Positions 1 to 5,582 are shown, numbered from the stretch's first letter. The stretch is 5,629 nt of DNA from Rickettsiales bacterium (GCA_947455845.1 CANGQE010000095.1:1-5629), one strand, 5' to 3'. The notes: generated by a model from the sequence alone, not told the origin. Program-made: numbers and translations.

Positions 1-351
1 CTGATTGTGGAAAATCTAAAAAATAATCCTGACGCCTTTGGCATTTTGGGATTCAATTTTGTGGTCGCAAATCGCAATTTAATTCAAGTTGCTCAAATTG
101 ATAATATTGATCCAAGCCCTACCACTATTGCTTCTAAACAATATGGTCTGTCACGTCCACTTTTTGTTTATTTTAAGAAAGAGCATTTAAAGCTGTTACC
201 TGACATGGGAGATTTTATAAAAGAAATTATTGACGCTGACACTATCGGGAAAAATGGCTATTTGGTTCATGGTGGACTTGTAGCTTTAAGCGACTCCGAA
301 CTAGATCAGGTTAGGAAAGATATTTTAAGTCAATTAGCAGTTAGCAATTAA
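1..351 (+). CDS. pstS: Phosphate ABC transporter substrate-binding protein PstS, C-terminal part (5' end outside window)
   Basis: This is the last ~116 codons of a periplasmic phosphate-binding protein, the component that captures phosphate and delivers it to the PstCAB inner-membrane transporter. The frame is open from base 1, so the true start lies upstream; the GTG at 7 is an internal Val codon. Recognisable C-terminal PstS blocks are LKNNPDAFGILGF near the left edge (family form 'NPGAIGYVGY'), TIASKQYGLSRPLFVYFKK (family 'TIASG.YPLSRPLFIYVKK'), and GYLVHGGLVAL near the end (family 'GYL...GLIPL'). The signal peptide and the N-terminal phosphate-binding loops are not visible. The last six residues, QLAVSN, and the TAA stop are encoded by the left arm of an inverted repeat (331-353). 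No pstC, pstA, pstB or phoU follows; the next gene is an unrelated lipoprotein. Family assignment is confident; the exact PstS subtype is not. Confidence 0.85.
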   Translation: MIVENLKNNPDAFGILGFNFVVANRNLIQVAQIDNIDPSPTTIASKQYGLSRPLFVYFKKEHLKLLPDMGDFIKEIIDADTIGKNGYLVHGGLVALSDSELDQVRKDILSQLAVSN

Positions 352-393
352 CATTTGCTCATCCACCAACTGTTAATTGATAATTGTTAACTG
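331..393. repeat. Imperfect AT-rich inverted repeat spanning the pstS stop codon
   Basis: The left arm (331-353) and right arm (371-393) are 23 bases each and pair with two G-U wobbles and two mismatches around a 17-base loop (354-370). The arms are built from iterated words such as CAATTA, GTTAGC and GTTAACTG, so each arm is internally repetitive. No T-run follows the right arm, so a classical intrinsic terminator is not supported, although an mRNA 3'-end hairpin is possible. The repeat begins exactly at a codon boundary of pstS and supplies its last six codons. Confidence 0.65.
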
Positions 394-407
394 ATAAATT
401 ATTAAAA

Positions 408-1013
408 ATGACATTTCAAAAAATTCTCCGAACCACTCTTCTCAGTCTCACTATTTTATTTTTATCCTCCTGCACCGTAACAGGTTTTATCTGGGGTGAT
501 AAAAGTTACGATGAAAGAGTTGAGCAATTTTTCGTAGGATCAGACGGTCGTTACGTTGTACTTGTAGGCACAAATTATCACTACGTATTTACCGATAATT
601 CCGGCACTTTTAGAGATATTTTATCCTTAAAACAAACCGGCGTTCTTTCTCTTGATACCGATAAAACCCATCTAAAATTAGATTCTAATAACGATATTGA
701 GGGATCTTTTGTAATGCATGGCCCCTTCAGCCTGCTTCCTCCGGAAGATCAATATCGCTTACAAGCTCTAAGATTTTTCCCTGATCGTAATGATACCATC
801 ACCATCAAAATCAAATTAGCCGGCCGTAGATACGCTGCTAAATATTTGAATCAAAATCTGTCTCAAATGAGTTCAATTCGTACAATTCGAATTCATTACA
901 ATGACTCCGGCATTGTTAAGAATATCGGCAAAACCGCTGTCACTCCGATTGCAGTTGGCTTGGACGCAGTTTTAATAATTGGTAAAATCGCAATTTATCC
1001 TTTCACACTCTAA
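408..1013 (+). CDS. Predicted YidX-like lipoprotein, function unknown
   Basis: The product is 201 residues with a lipoprotein signal: a short basic start (K5, R8), a hydrophobic stretch at about 9-19 and a lipobox L19-S20-S21-C22, so Cys22 should be lipidated and the protein anchored in the envelope. I chose the ATG at 408 over an upstream in-frame TTG at 384 because 408 gives a normal-length signal and 384 lies inside the right arm of the preceding repeat. Two regions resemble my recollection of the Escherichia coli lipoprotein YidX: residues about 43-63 (GRYVVLVGTNYHYVFTD) and the hydrophobic C-terminus from about 177 (TAVTPIAVGLDAVLIIGKIA). The similarity comes from memory, not an alignment. 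No catalytic motif is visible. The gene lies 3 bases upstream of aroE, so the two are probably co-transcribed. No Shine-Dalgarno sequence precedes the start. The lipoprotein call is strong; the family is moderate and the function unknown. Confidence 0.75.
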   Translation: MTFQKILRTTLLSLTILFLSSCTVTGFIWGDKSYDERVEQFFVGSDGRYVVLVGTNYHYVFTDNSGTFRDILSLKQTGVLSLDTDKTHLKLDSNNDIEGSFVMHGPFSLLPPEDQYRLQALRFFPDRNDTITIKIKLAGRRYAAKYLNQNLSQMSSIRTIRIHYNDSGIVKNIGKTAVTPIAVGLDAVLIIGKIAIYPFTL

Positions 1014-1016
1014 AAC

Positions 1017-1868
1017 ATGACAATTAAAGCAGCGGTAATCGGTGATCCGATTTCACATTCTTTATCACCAACTATTCACGGTTTTCTACTAGCAAAACAT
1101 CAAATTAACGGAACTTACGAATCTAAAAAAATTGTCAAAGAAGATCTTGCAACAGGAATTGCAGAGCTACTAAACCAAGGATTTGCCGGCTTTAATGTCA
1201 CCTTACCCCACAAAGAAGAAATTTACAAAATTTGCGATTACAAAAGCAAAACCGCCACTTTGACGGGCGCAGTAAATACAGTAATTATTACCCCTGATAA
1301 AAAACTTTTCGGTCACAATTCTGATGTCGCCGGATTTTTAAATAATTTACAAAATTCTCATCCTGATTTTGATTTAAAAGGCAAAACCGCTTTTGTTATC
1401 GGAGCCGGAGGAGCAGCGCGGGCGATAGTTTTCGGACTTATCAAATCGCAAGTTAAAAAAATTTACATTACCAATCGCAGTGAAATTCGCGCTGCTGAAT
1501 TGATTAAAAATTTCACTAATTTTGCTTCCGAAAAAAACTGTGAAATAAAATTTTTAGATCAAAAAGATTTTGAAAAAAATTTGGGCGAATGTGATTTGCT
1601 AACTAACTCAACTTCCCTTGGCATGAATGGCCAAGAAGCTTTGGAAATTGATTTAAAAAATCTCAATCGTGAAGCAATCGTTTACGACATTGTTTACAAA
1701 CCACTAATGACCGAGCTTTTAACATCAGCTTCTAAGCGCGGTAATAAAATCACTACCGGAATTGGAATGCTGGTACATCAAGCCCTGATCGGATTTGAAG
1801 CATGGTTTAAAACCAAGCCGGAAATTGATGATGATTTGTTGAAATTGGTGACGGATAAATCACAGTAA
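1017..1868 (+). CDS. aroE: Shikimate dehydrogenase (NADP+)
   Basis: AroE reduces 3-dehydroshikimate to shikimate with NADPH in the cytosol, the fourth step of the chorismate pathway to aromatic amino acids and folate. The 283-residue length is normal and the signatures are in order: shikimate-binding S15-L-S17 in SHSLSP, NVTLPHK with the catalytic Lys66, GAVNT with Asn87, and HNSDVAGF with the catalytic Asp103. The Rossmann loop GAGGAARA follows at 129-136, then the NADP-phosphate-binding NRS at 153-155, NSTSLGM at 197-203, YDIVYKPLMTELL from 223, and the closing GIGMLVHQALIGFEAWF with Gln255. All expected active-site residues are present, so the enzyme should be functional. The start ATG lies 3 bases after the lipoprotein stop with no Shine-Dalgarno sequence, which suggests translation coupled to the upstream gene. 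The common alphaproteobacterial neighbours maf, coaE and dnaQ are absent here. A long inverted repeat starts 9 bases after the stop. Confidence 0.97.
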   Translation: MTIKAAVIGDPISHSLSPTIHGFLLAKHQINGTYESKKIVKEDLATGIAELLNQGFAGFNVTLPHKEEIYKICDYKSKTATLTGAVNTVIITPDKKLFGHNSDVAGFLNNLQNSHPDFDLKGKTAFVIGAGGAARAIVFGLIKSQVKKIYITNRSEIRAAELIKNFTNFASEKNCEIKFLDQKDFEKNLGECDLLTNSTSLGMNGQEALEIDLKNLNREAIVYDIVYKPLMTELLTSASKRGNKITTGIGMLVHQALIGFEAWFKTKPEIDDDLLKLVTDKSQ

Positions 1869-1876
1869 ATTTTATA

Positions 1877-1971
1877 TTGGCGAATAGATCCTGAAACAAG
1901 TTCAGGATGACAGTAACTCTAGACTCTCCCTCCACTGTCATCCTGAACTTGTTTCAGGATCTATTCGCCAA
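1877..1971. repeat. Perfect 38-bp inverted repeat, 'TCATCCTGAACTTGTTTCAG' family
   Basis: The arms at 1877-1914 and 1934-1971 are exact reverse complements over 38 bases, separated by a 19-base loop. Each arm also contains its own small hairpin: ATCCTGAA, five bases, TTCAGGAT. The DNA or RNA can therefore fold as one long stem or as two small ones. The core is a dispersed intergenic sequence found in many alphaproteobacterial genomes, recognisable because one reading frame gives the spurious peptide VILNLFQDL. No T-run follows, so it is not a textbook terminator. It separates aroE from lapA, which read in the same direction, and could protect the 3' end of the aroE transcript. Confidence 0.9.
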
Positions 1972-2003
1972 CTCCAAAACAATTATTAACCTCTACCAAA
2001 ACC

Positions 2004-2297
2004 ATGCTAAACTTTCTAAAATCCACCATCCGCATCATTCGCTCCTTGGTTCTTTACATCATCCTAATTGGTCTCGTGATCTTCATGGTCAATAATCGCG
2101 ACGACATCACGATTCACTTCTACCCACTACCTTTCGACATCGACACCCGTGTTTTCATTGTCATACTCATGTTTTTTGTCTTCGGCATGTTGTTTGGAAT
2201 TCTAGCCTGCTCAGCAAATTTAATCGGCGGTTTTTTCAAGAGTTTGCGCGATCGTTGCCGAATTAAGAAATTGGAAAAGGAAGTTGCTAAAACTTAA
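2004..2297 (+). CDS. lapA: LapA-domain (DUF1049) small inner-membrane protein
   Basis: The product is 97 residues, close to the roughly 100 of E. coli LapA, an inner-membrane protein that works with LapB in lipopolysaccharide assembly and in control of LpxC turnover. There are two hydrophobic segments, about 13-30 (RSLVLYIILIGLVIFMV) and about 50-72 (VFIVILMFFVFGMLFG onward). Between them is the family-like link NNRDDITIHFYPLPFDI (compare 'N...V.v...P...'). A basic, probably helical cytoplasmic tail follows from about 80 (KSLRDRCRIKKLEKEV). That two-helix architecture and the N-rich turn after helix 1 are what identify LapA domains. No lapB, pyrF, trpF or ihfB, its frequent neighbours, is visible. 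The ATG at 2004 has no Shine-Dalgarno sequence. Perfect inverted repeats of different families flank the gene on both sides. The domain call is good; equivalence to E. coli LapA in function is inferred. Confidence 0.8.
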   Translation: MLNFLKSTIRIIRSLVLYIILIGLVIFMVNNRDDITIHFYPLPFDIDTRVFIVILMFFVFGMLFGILACSANLIGGFFKSLRDRCRIKKLEKEVAKT

Positions 2298-2301
2298 CTA
2301 A

Positions 2302-2400
2302 TTCGCTGGTCGAGCGGAGTCGAGACCATTTAGAGTTACGGAAAAAAAATAGAATAATTCCTCATAAATAAAATGGTCTCGACTCCGCTCGACCAGCGAA
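2302..2400. repeat. Perfect 30-bp inverted repeat, 'GGTCGAGCGGAGTCGAGACC' family
   Basis: The arms 2302-2331 and 2371-2400 are exact reverse complements over 30 bases. The 39-base loop (2332-2370) is AT-rich and includes a run of eight A. The arm sequence belongs to a dispersed 'GGTCTCGACTCCGCTCGACC' type of intergenic repeat known from many genomes. It begins 5 bases after the lapA stop and ends 33 bases before the yceI start. Neither strand has a T-run directly after the stem. It may act as a transcript-end or processing hairpin, or be a passive selfish repeat; the sequence cannot decide. Confidence 0.9.
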
Positions 2401-2433
2401 CTACTTAATCAATCATTAACAAACTACCACCTT

Positions 2434-3012
2434 ATGAAAAAACTTCTCACAATCCTCGCCACCATCTACTGCACAACTTCCGCCAACGCTGCCGAAGTTG
2501 CTGCTTGGAAAATCATTCCCGATCAAAGCAAAATAGAATTTAGAGCTGCCCAAGATGCTTCTAGCATTAGCGGCTCTTTCAGAATTTTTAACGGCAAAAT
2601 TAATTTTGATAAAAATCAATTAGCTCAAAGTAAAGTTATGATTGAGATCGATACCAGCTCAGTTACAGCCTCCACCATCGACGCCTCAGGCGCTATCCAA
2701 AGACCAGAATGGCTTTCCACAAAAGCCTTTCCTAAAGCAATTTTCACCGCTGACAAATTTACCTCTAGCAGCGACAAAAAAATCTTCCACGCCGATGGCA
2801 ATTTAACCATAAAAGGCAAATCCATCCCCACCTCCATCGACTTCACCTTCCAAGAATATAGCGGTGCCAAAGCAATAGCCGTGGGCAAAACCACCATTAA
2901 ACGTAGCGCTTTTGGAGTTGGTGACAACGAAGAAAAAAAAGCTAATGGTGTAAAAGATAATGTTGAAGTCACCTTTACTGTGAGCGCTTCTAGGTTTTTT
3001 GAAGCGAAATAA
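2434..3012 (+). CDS. YceI-family periplasmic lipocalin-like protein
   Basis: The product is 192 residues with a Sec signal peptide: MKK, a hydrophobic core at 4-15 and a cleavage motif A17-N18-A19. The mature protein of about 173 residues should be periplasmic. The rest has the YceI layout: W25KIIPDQSKIEFRA for the first strand, SGSFRIFNGKINFD at 46-59, a long central segment with the family's 'wL....FP.A.F' block (EWLSTKAFPKAIFTADKF, 92-109), then DGNLTIKGKSIP at 121-132 and IKRSAFGVG at 155-163. YceI proteins fold as a lipocalin-like beta barrel and, in structures of relatives, hold a polyprenyl lipid such as an isoprenoid quinone. The role in most bacteria is unclear and is linked to stress or respiration. 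There is no Shine-Dalgarno sequence before the ATG. The gene sits alone between the 30-bp repeat and the structured element at 3086. The family call is strong; the ligand here is inferred. Confidence 0.93.
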   Translation: MKKLLTILATIYCTTSANAAEVAAWKIIPDQSKIEFRAAQDASSISGSFRIFNGKINFDKNQLAQSKVMIEIDTSSVTASTIDASGAIQRPEWLSTKAFPKAIFTADKFTSSSDKKIFHADGNLTIKGKSIPTSIDFTFQEYSGAKAIAVGKTTIKRSAFGVGDNEEKKANGVKDNVEVTFTVSASRFFEAK

Positions 3013-3051
3013 CTACCAACAAAATTCACCCAAAACTCTAAAAAATAATTC

Positions 3052-3079
3052 TTGACTGAAAACAAGTCATAAAAAGAAT
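3052..3079 (+). promoter_or_regulatory. Candidate sigma-70-type promoter for the structured RNA
   Basis: A good -35 box, TTGACT (3052-3057), is followed after 16 bases by AAGAAT (3074-3079), which matches the -10 consensus at four of six positions. Transcription would start near 3086, directly before the first helix of the downstream element. The -35 box overlaps a small dyad, TGACT (3053-3057) with AGTCA (3065-3069), which could be an operator or chance. Boxes of this quality are common in AT-rich DNA, so the main support is the fit with the RNA's 5' boundary. Confidence 0.4.
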
Positions 3080-3085
3080 TACCTC

Positions 3086-3162
3086 CGAAGTCCTATCGGG
3101 TGCGAAAGTCGGCTCCATGCCGTGCAGAGTTAAAAGCTCTCTAGCCCCGAAGGACTTTTTTT
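3086..3162 (+). ncRNA. Candidate ~77-nt structured small RNA, unrecognised family
   Basis: The segment folds by eye into a closed three-way junction. The outer helix pairs AAGTCCT (3088-3094) with AGGACTT (3151-3157), then, after one bulged A, TCGGG (3096-3100) with CCCGA (3146-3150), giving 12 pairs in all. Inside are a hairpin of CGGC-TCCAT-GCCG (3110-3122) closed by TGC/GCA (3101-3103 with 3124-3126), and a second hairpin GAGTT-AAA-AGCTC (3127-3139). Seven T (3156-3162) follow the outer helix, as in an intrinsic terminator. A plausible promoter ends just before it. I do not recognise it as SRP RNA, 6S, tmRNA, RNase P RNA, a tRNA or a common riboswitch. Because no gene follows on this strand, a leader role is unlikely. 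It could be an independent small RNA, or an unusually elaborate terminator of yceI, whose stop is 74 bases upstream. Confidence 0.5.
3088..3162 (+). terminator. Intrinsic terminator formed by the outer helix and T7 run
   Basis: A 12-pair helix with one bulge (3088-3100 with 3146-3157) is followed by a T run at 3156-3162. The enclosed sequence of about 45 bases is longer than a normal terminator loop and is itself folded into two hairpins. The structure should stop transcription coming from yceI or from the local promoter. The inner GC-rich part CGGG/CCCG supports termination strength. Confidence 0.65.
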
Positions 3163-3327
3163 GTTGCCTAGCTTTTCCAAAGCGCTCACCTTACTAATCT
3201 CAAAAGCATTCTTTCTGTTGTAAAAATTCTTTGGATATTTTGCGAAATCGTAAATGTCGCACACCAAACTCACCTTCTCTTTTAAAAAATCATTGCATAA
3301 GCGCGATAAAAGGCCCAGTTCATGTAA
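3130..3327 (-). pseudogene. Possible gene remnant or small ORF, unrecognised
   Basis: On the minus strand a frame stays open for 65 codons from just after a TGA (3328-3330) to a TAA (3130-3132). It has no ATG. The translation has a protein-like mix, for example ELGLLSRLCNDFLKEK, then VCDIYDFAKYPKNFYNRKNA and FEISKVSALEKLG. An in-frame GTG preceded by GAAGGTGAG could start a product of about 45 residues. The last 12 or so codons lie inside the structured element at 3086-3162 read from the other strand. I do not recognise the family. It could be the tail of a gene broken when the neighbouring repeat arrived, a tiny real gene, or chance in AT-rich DNA. Confidence 0.25.
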
Positions 3328-3384
3328 TCAACTATTTGCAAACAAGCTTTAAAGGGAACTATATACTTAAGTTTTCAACACAAA
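3163..3384. other. Intergenic stretch between the structured RNA and the third inverted repeat
   Basis: The gap between yceI (ends 3012) and dxs (ends 3522 on the other strand) is about 500 bases. Apart from the promoter, structured element, possible remnant and third inverted repeat listed separately, this part is AT-rich. A plus-strand frame open across 3231-3440 owes its right part to the repeat (HCERSAAIH). I see no convincing gene, promoter or RNA in it besides the minus-strand frame 3130-3327. Confidence 0.5.
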
Positions 3385-3482
3385 ACTCATCACGTCATTG
3401 CGAGCGCAGCGCGGCAATCCATCTATTCACGCACTCGTAGGAACATGGATTGCCGCGCTGCGCTCGCAATGACGTGATGAGT
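3385..3482. repeat. Perfect 38-bp inverted repeat, 'CGTCATTGCGAGCG...GCAATCCAT' family
   Basis: The arms 3385-3422 and 3445-3482 are exact reverse complements over 38 bases with a 22-base loop. The unit CGTCATTGCGAGCG through GCAATCC is a dispersed intergenic repeat seen in many bacterial genomes, and its translation gives the tell-tale HCERSAAIH. It lies 39 bases beyond the dxs stop. Reading in the dxs direction, the stem is followed by TTTT-GTGTT, so it could serve as a weak terminator for dxs, unlike the other two perfect repeats. The arms are much richer in G+C than the flanking DNA. Confidence 0.92.
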
Positions 3483-3521
3483 AGCCACTTAAATATATGG
3501 TTACCTTTGCAAAGAAGGCTT

Positions 3522-5432
3522 TTACCTCAACAATCTCTTCACAGTTTCAACAATATCGCCTACCCCAATCCCCGCTTCATCGCGCATTGCATCGATTTTA
3601 TTTTGTTCGATAAATTCATCAGCCATTACTAGGGAACGGAATTTGCAGCCGCCATCTAATAAGCCATTTGAAAGCAAAAATTGTGCTACGGCTGAGCCAA
3701 AACCGCCGATGGTGCCTTCTTCAATTGTGATTAGAAGTTCGTGAGTTTTGGACAATTCAGCAAATAATTTTTCGTCGAATGGTTTAGCAAATCTAGCGTC
3801 AACTAAGGTAGGAGTTAGATTATTTTCGGTCGCCAATATTTTAGATGCCGCAACTGCGTTACCCAAAATTGTACCGTAAGAAATTATCGAAACCCTTGCT
3901 CCTGTTTGCACCACGCGCGCTTTGCCGATTTCTAGAATTTCATTGTCGCTAAAATTTATTTCCTTGTCGGACTCGCCGCGCGGGAAGCGGAAGGCACTTG
4001 GGCGGTCGTTGATTGCATTGGCTGTGTTAACCATTTTTACCAATTCTTGCCCGTCAGCTGCCGCCATTAAAACGAAATCAGGCAAGTTAATCAAAAAGGC
4101 AATGTCGAATGAACCAGCATGGGTCGGGCCGTCAGCGCCGACAAAGCCGGCGCGATCAATGGCAAATCTTACCGGCAATTTTTGTACGGCAACATCGTGA
4201 ACAACTTGGTCGTAAGCACGTTGTAAAAAGGTTGAGTAAATTGCCGCAAAAGGCTTTAGACCTTCACAGGCAAGACCGGCAGCAAAAGTTACGGCGTGCT
4301 GCTCAGCAATTCCAACATCAAAAATTTTAGTTGGGTGATTTTTGGCAAATACATCTAAACCCGTACCGCTCGGCATTGCCGCAGTGATTGCCAGAATTTT
4401 TTCATCAGTTTTAGCAAGCTCGGCCAAGCGCGTTCCGAAAATTTTAGAATAACTCGGATGCCCCGCCGCTGGCTTTTCTTGTACTCCCGTCTCAGGATTA
4501 AATTTGGCCACAGCGTGCAGCTTGTCGTCACTTTTCATGGTTTCAACGTAGCCTCGGCCCTTTTGGGTGACACAGTGAATTAGGATAGGATCGGTCGAAT
4601 GGTCAGCTTGAATATTTTTTAGAATCGGCACCAACACATCCAAATCATGCCCGTCAATTGGCCCGACGTAATAAAAACCCATTTCTTCAAAAATATTGCC
4701 ACCCATCCACCATTCTTTGGTGGCCTTTTCCAGCTTGCGCGGAAAACGCGCGATTGAATCAGGCAGATGGTGCGAAAGTTTTTTGGTAAGGTCGCGAATT
4801 TTTAAGTAAGATTTGGAAGAAGCAAGGCGGGAAAAATAATGCGACATCGCCCCAGTTGGCGGCGCAATTGACATGTCATTGTCATTTAAAATCACGATTA
4901 AACGATTGTCATGAAAAAATTCATCTTCGAGCGCACCGGCGTTATTCATGGCTTCGTAAGCCATTCCCGCTGACATTGCGCCATCACCGATTACCGCAAT
5001 TACATGCGATTTTTCTTTTTTAAATTTTTTTGCAACTGAAATTCCTAGTGCCGCCGAGATAGATGTAGAGCTGTGCCCTGCCCCAAATACATCAAATTCA
5101 CTTTCCGATCTTTTGGTAAATCCTGAAAGACCATTAGGCTGTCTTATTGTATTCATGCGATCACGGCGTCCCGTCAGAATTTTGTGAGGATAGGCTTGGT
5201 GACCGACATCCCAAATTACTTTGTCGTGCGGCGTGTCAAAAACGTAATGCAAAGCGGTGGTGATTTCGACTACACCAAGACCGGCTCCAAGATGTCCACC
5301 CGTTTGCGAAACCGCTGCGATGGTGGCAATACGAAGTTCATCGGAAATTTGTTTAATCTCCGGCAAGGCAAATTTTTTTAAATCGGCAGGGATTTTTATT
5401 TGGTCTAAAAGAGGAGTTTTAGAGTCGGACAT
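3522..5432 (-). CDS. dxs: 1-deoxy-D-xylulose-5-phosphate synthase
   Basis: Dxs condenses pyruvate with glyceraldehyde 3-phosphate, using thiamine diphosphate and Mg2+, to make 1-deoxy-D-xylulose 5-phosphate. This is the first committed step of the MEP isoprenoid pathway and also feeds thiamine and pyridoxal synthesis. The 636 residues are full length. Motifs in order are GGHLGAGLG with His47, DVGHQAYPHK with His78, GHSSTSISAALG at 119-130, the ThDP/Mg motif GDGAMSAGMAYEAMNNAG from 149 ending with NDND at 183-186, and GPIDGHD at 257-263. The transketolase-type pyrimidine domain carries IAEQHAVTFAAGLA with the catalytic Glu377 and DRAGFVGADGPTHAG at 426-440. FPRGE follows at 483-487, then a C-terminal domain with VDARFAKPFDE. 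Nothing essential is missing. The start ATG lacks a Shine-Dalgarno sequence. The gene is convergent with yceI, stands alone, and is visibly richer in G+C than aroE. xseB and tlyA, frequent neighbours in alphaproteobacteria, are not seen. Confidence 0.98.
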   Translation of the reverse strand: MSDSKTPLLDQIKIPADLKKFALPEIKQISDELRIATIAAVSQTGGHLGAGLGVVEITTALHYVFDTPHDKVIWDVGHQAYPHKILTGRRDRMNTIRQPNGLSGFTKRSESEFDVFGAGHSSTSISAALGISVAKKFKKEKSHVIAVIGDGAMSAGMAYEAMNNAGALEDEFFHDNRLIVILNDNDMSIAPPTGAMSHYFSRLASSKSYLKIRDLTKKLSHHLPDSIARFPRKLEKATKEWWMGGNIFEEMGFYYVGPIDGHDLDVLVPILKNIQADHSTDPILIHCVTQKGRGYVETMKSDDKLHAVAKFNPETGVQEKPAAGHPSYSKIFGTRLAELAKTDEKILAITAAMPSGTGLDVFAKNHPTKIFDVGIAEQHAVTFAAGLACEGLKPFAAIYSTFLQRAYDQVVHDVAVQKLPVRFAIDRAGFVGADGPTHAGSFDIAFLINLPDFVLMAAADGQELVKMVNTANAINDRPSAFRFPRGESDKEINFSDNEILEIGKARVVQTGARVSIISYGTILGNAVAASKILATENNLTPTLVDARFAKPFDEKLFAELSKTHELLITIEEGTIGGFGSAVAQFLLSNGLLDGGCKFRSLVMADEFIEQNKIDAMRDEAGIGVGDIVETVKRLLR

Positions 5433-5451
5433 TTTTGTGCAAAGGTTGGAA

Positions 5452-5582
5452 ATGAGCTTGGGAGAAAATCTAGTTACACAACGTTATTATTCTTTAAAAA
5501 TTATCAATGAGAAACCTAGATTTCAGAGAGGAAATTTATGATTAAAAATAGTCTTTACTGCGCTGACTGGAACCCGTCGTGA
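5452..5582 (+). other. Two tiny overlapping ORFs (29 and 14 codons) upstream of dxs
   Basis: An ORF of 29 codons (5452-5541, beginning MSLGENLVTQRYY) overlaps a second start by ATGA at 5538-5541. The second ORF (5538-5582, MIKNSLYCADWNPS) has the best ribosome-binding site in the window: GAGG at 5528-5531, six bases before its ATG. It stops inside the repeat at 5561-5598. The overlap and ribosome site look like translational coupling, so the second frame may be the start of a gene later cut by the repeat. Neither peptide is recognised, and chance cannot be excluded. They are divergent from dxs. Confidence 0.2.

Noticed and set aside
1907..2095. Plus-strand ORF of 62 codons between aroE and lapA
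   Set aside because: It starts inside the inverted repeat, contains the repeat artefact VILNLFQDL, and overlaps the lapA start in another frame.
1877..2400. Inverted repeats as ends of an insertion sequence flanking lapA
   Set aside because: The two pairs are different sequences, each closed on itself, and the gene between them is a LapA-domain protein rather than a transposase.
2416..3065. Two minus-strand ORFs (67 and 146 codons) opposite yceI
   Set aside because: yceI has clear family motifs and a signal peptide on the plus strand; the antisense frames are shadows with no recognisable domain.
3101..3120. GAAAGTCGGCTCC resembling the conserved GAAAGTCCGGGCTCC of RNase P RNA
   Set aside because: The match needs a gap, the element is only about 77 nt against several hundred for RNase P RNA, and no other conserved P RNA region is present.
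1877..3482. Could the repeated sequences form a CRISPR array?
   Set aside because: There are only two inverted copies of each family, no direct repeats with regular spacers, and no cas genes.
3231..3632. Plus-strand ORFs around the third inverted repeat
   Set aside because: They are translations through the repeat (HCERSAAIH, CARNDV) or run into the dxs 3' end; no ribosome site or family resemblance.
3922..4330. Plus-strand ORFs inside dxs
   Set aside because: They are antisense to highly conserved Dxs motifs and low in plausibility as proteins.
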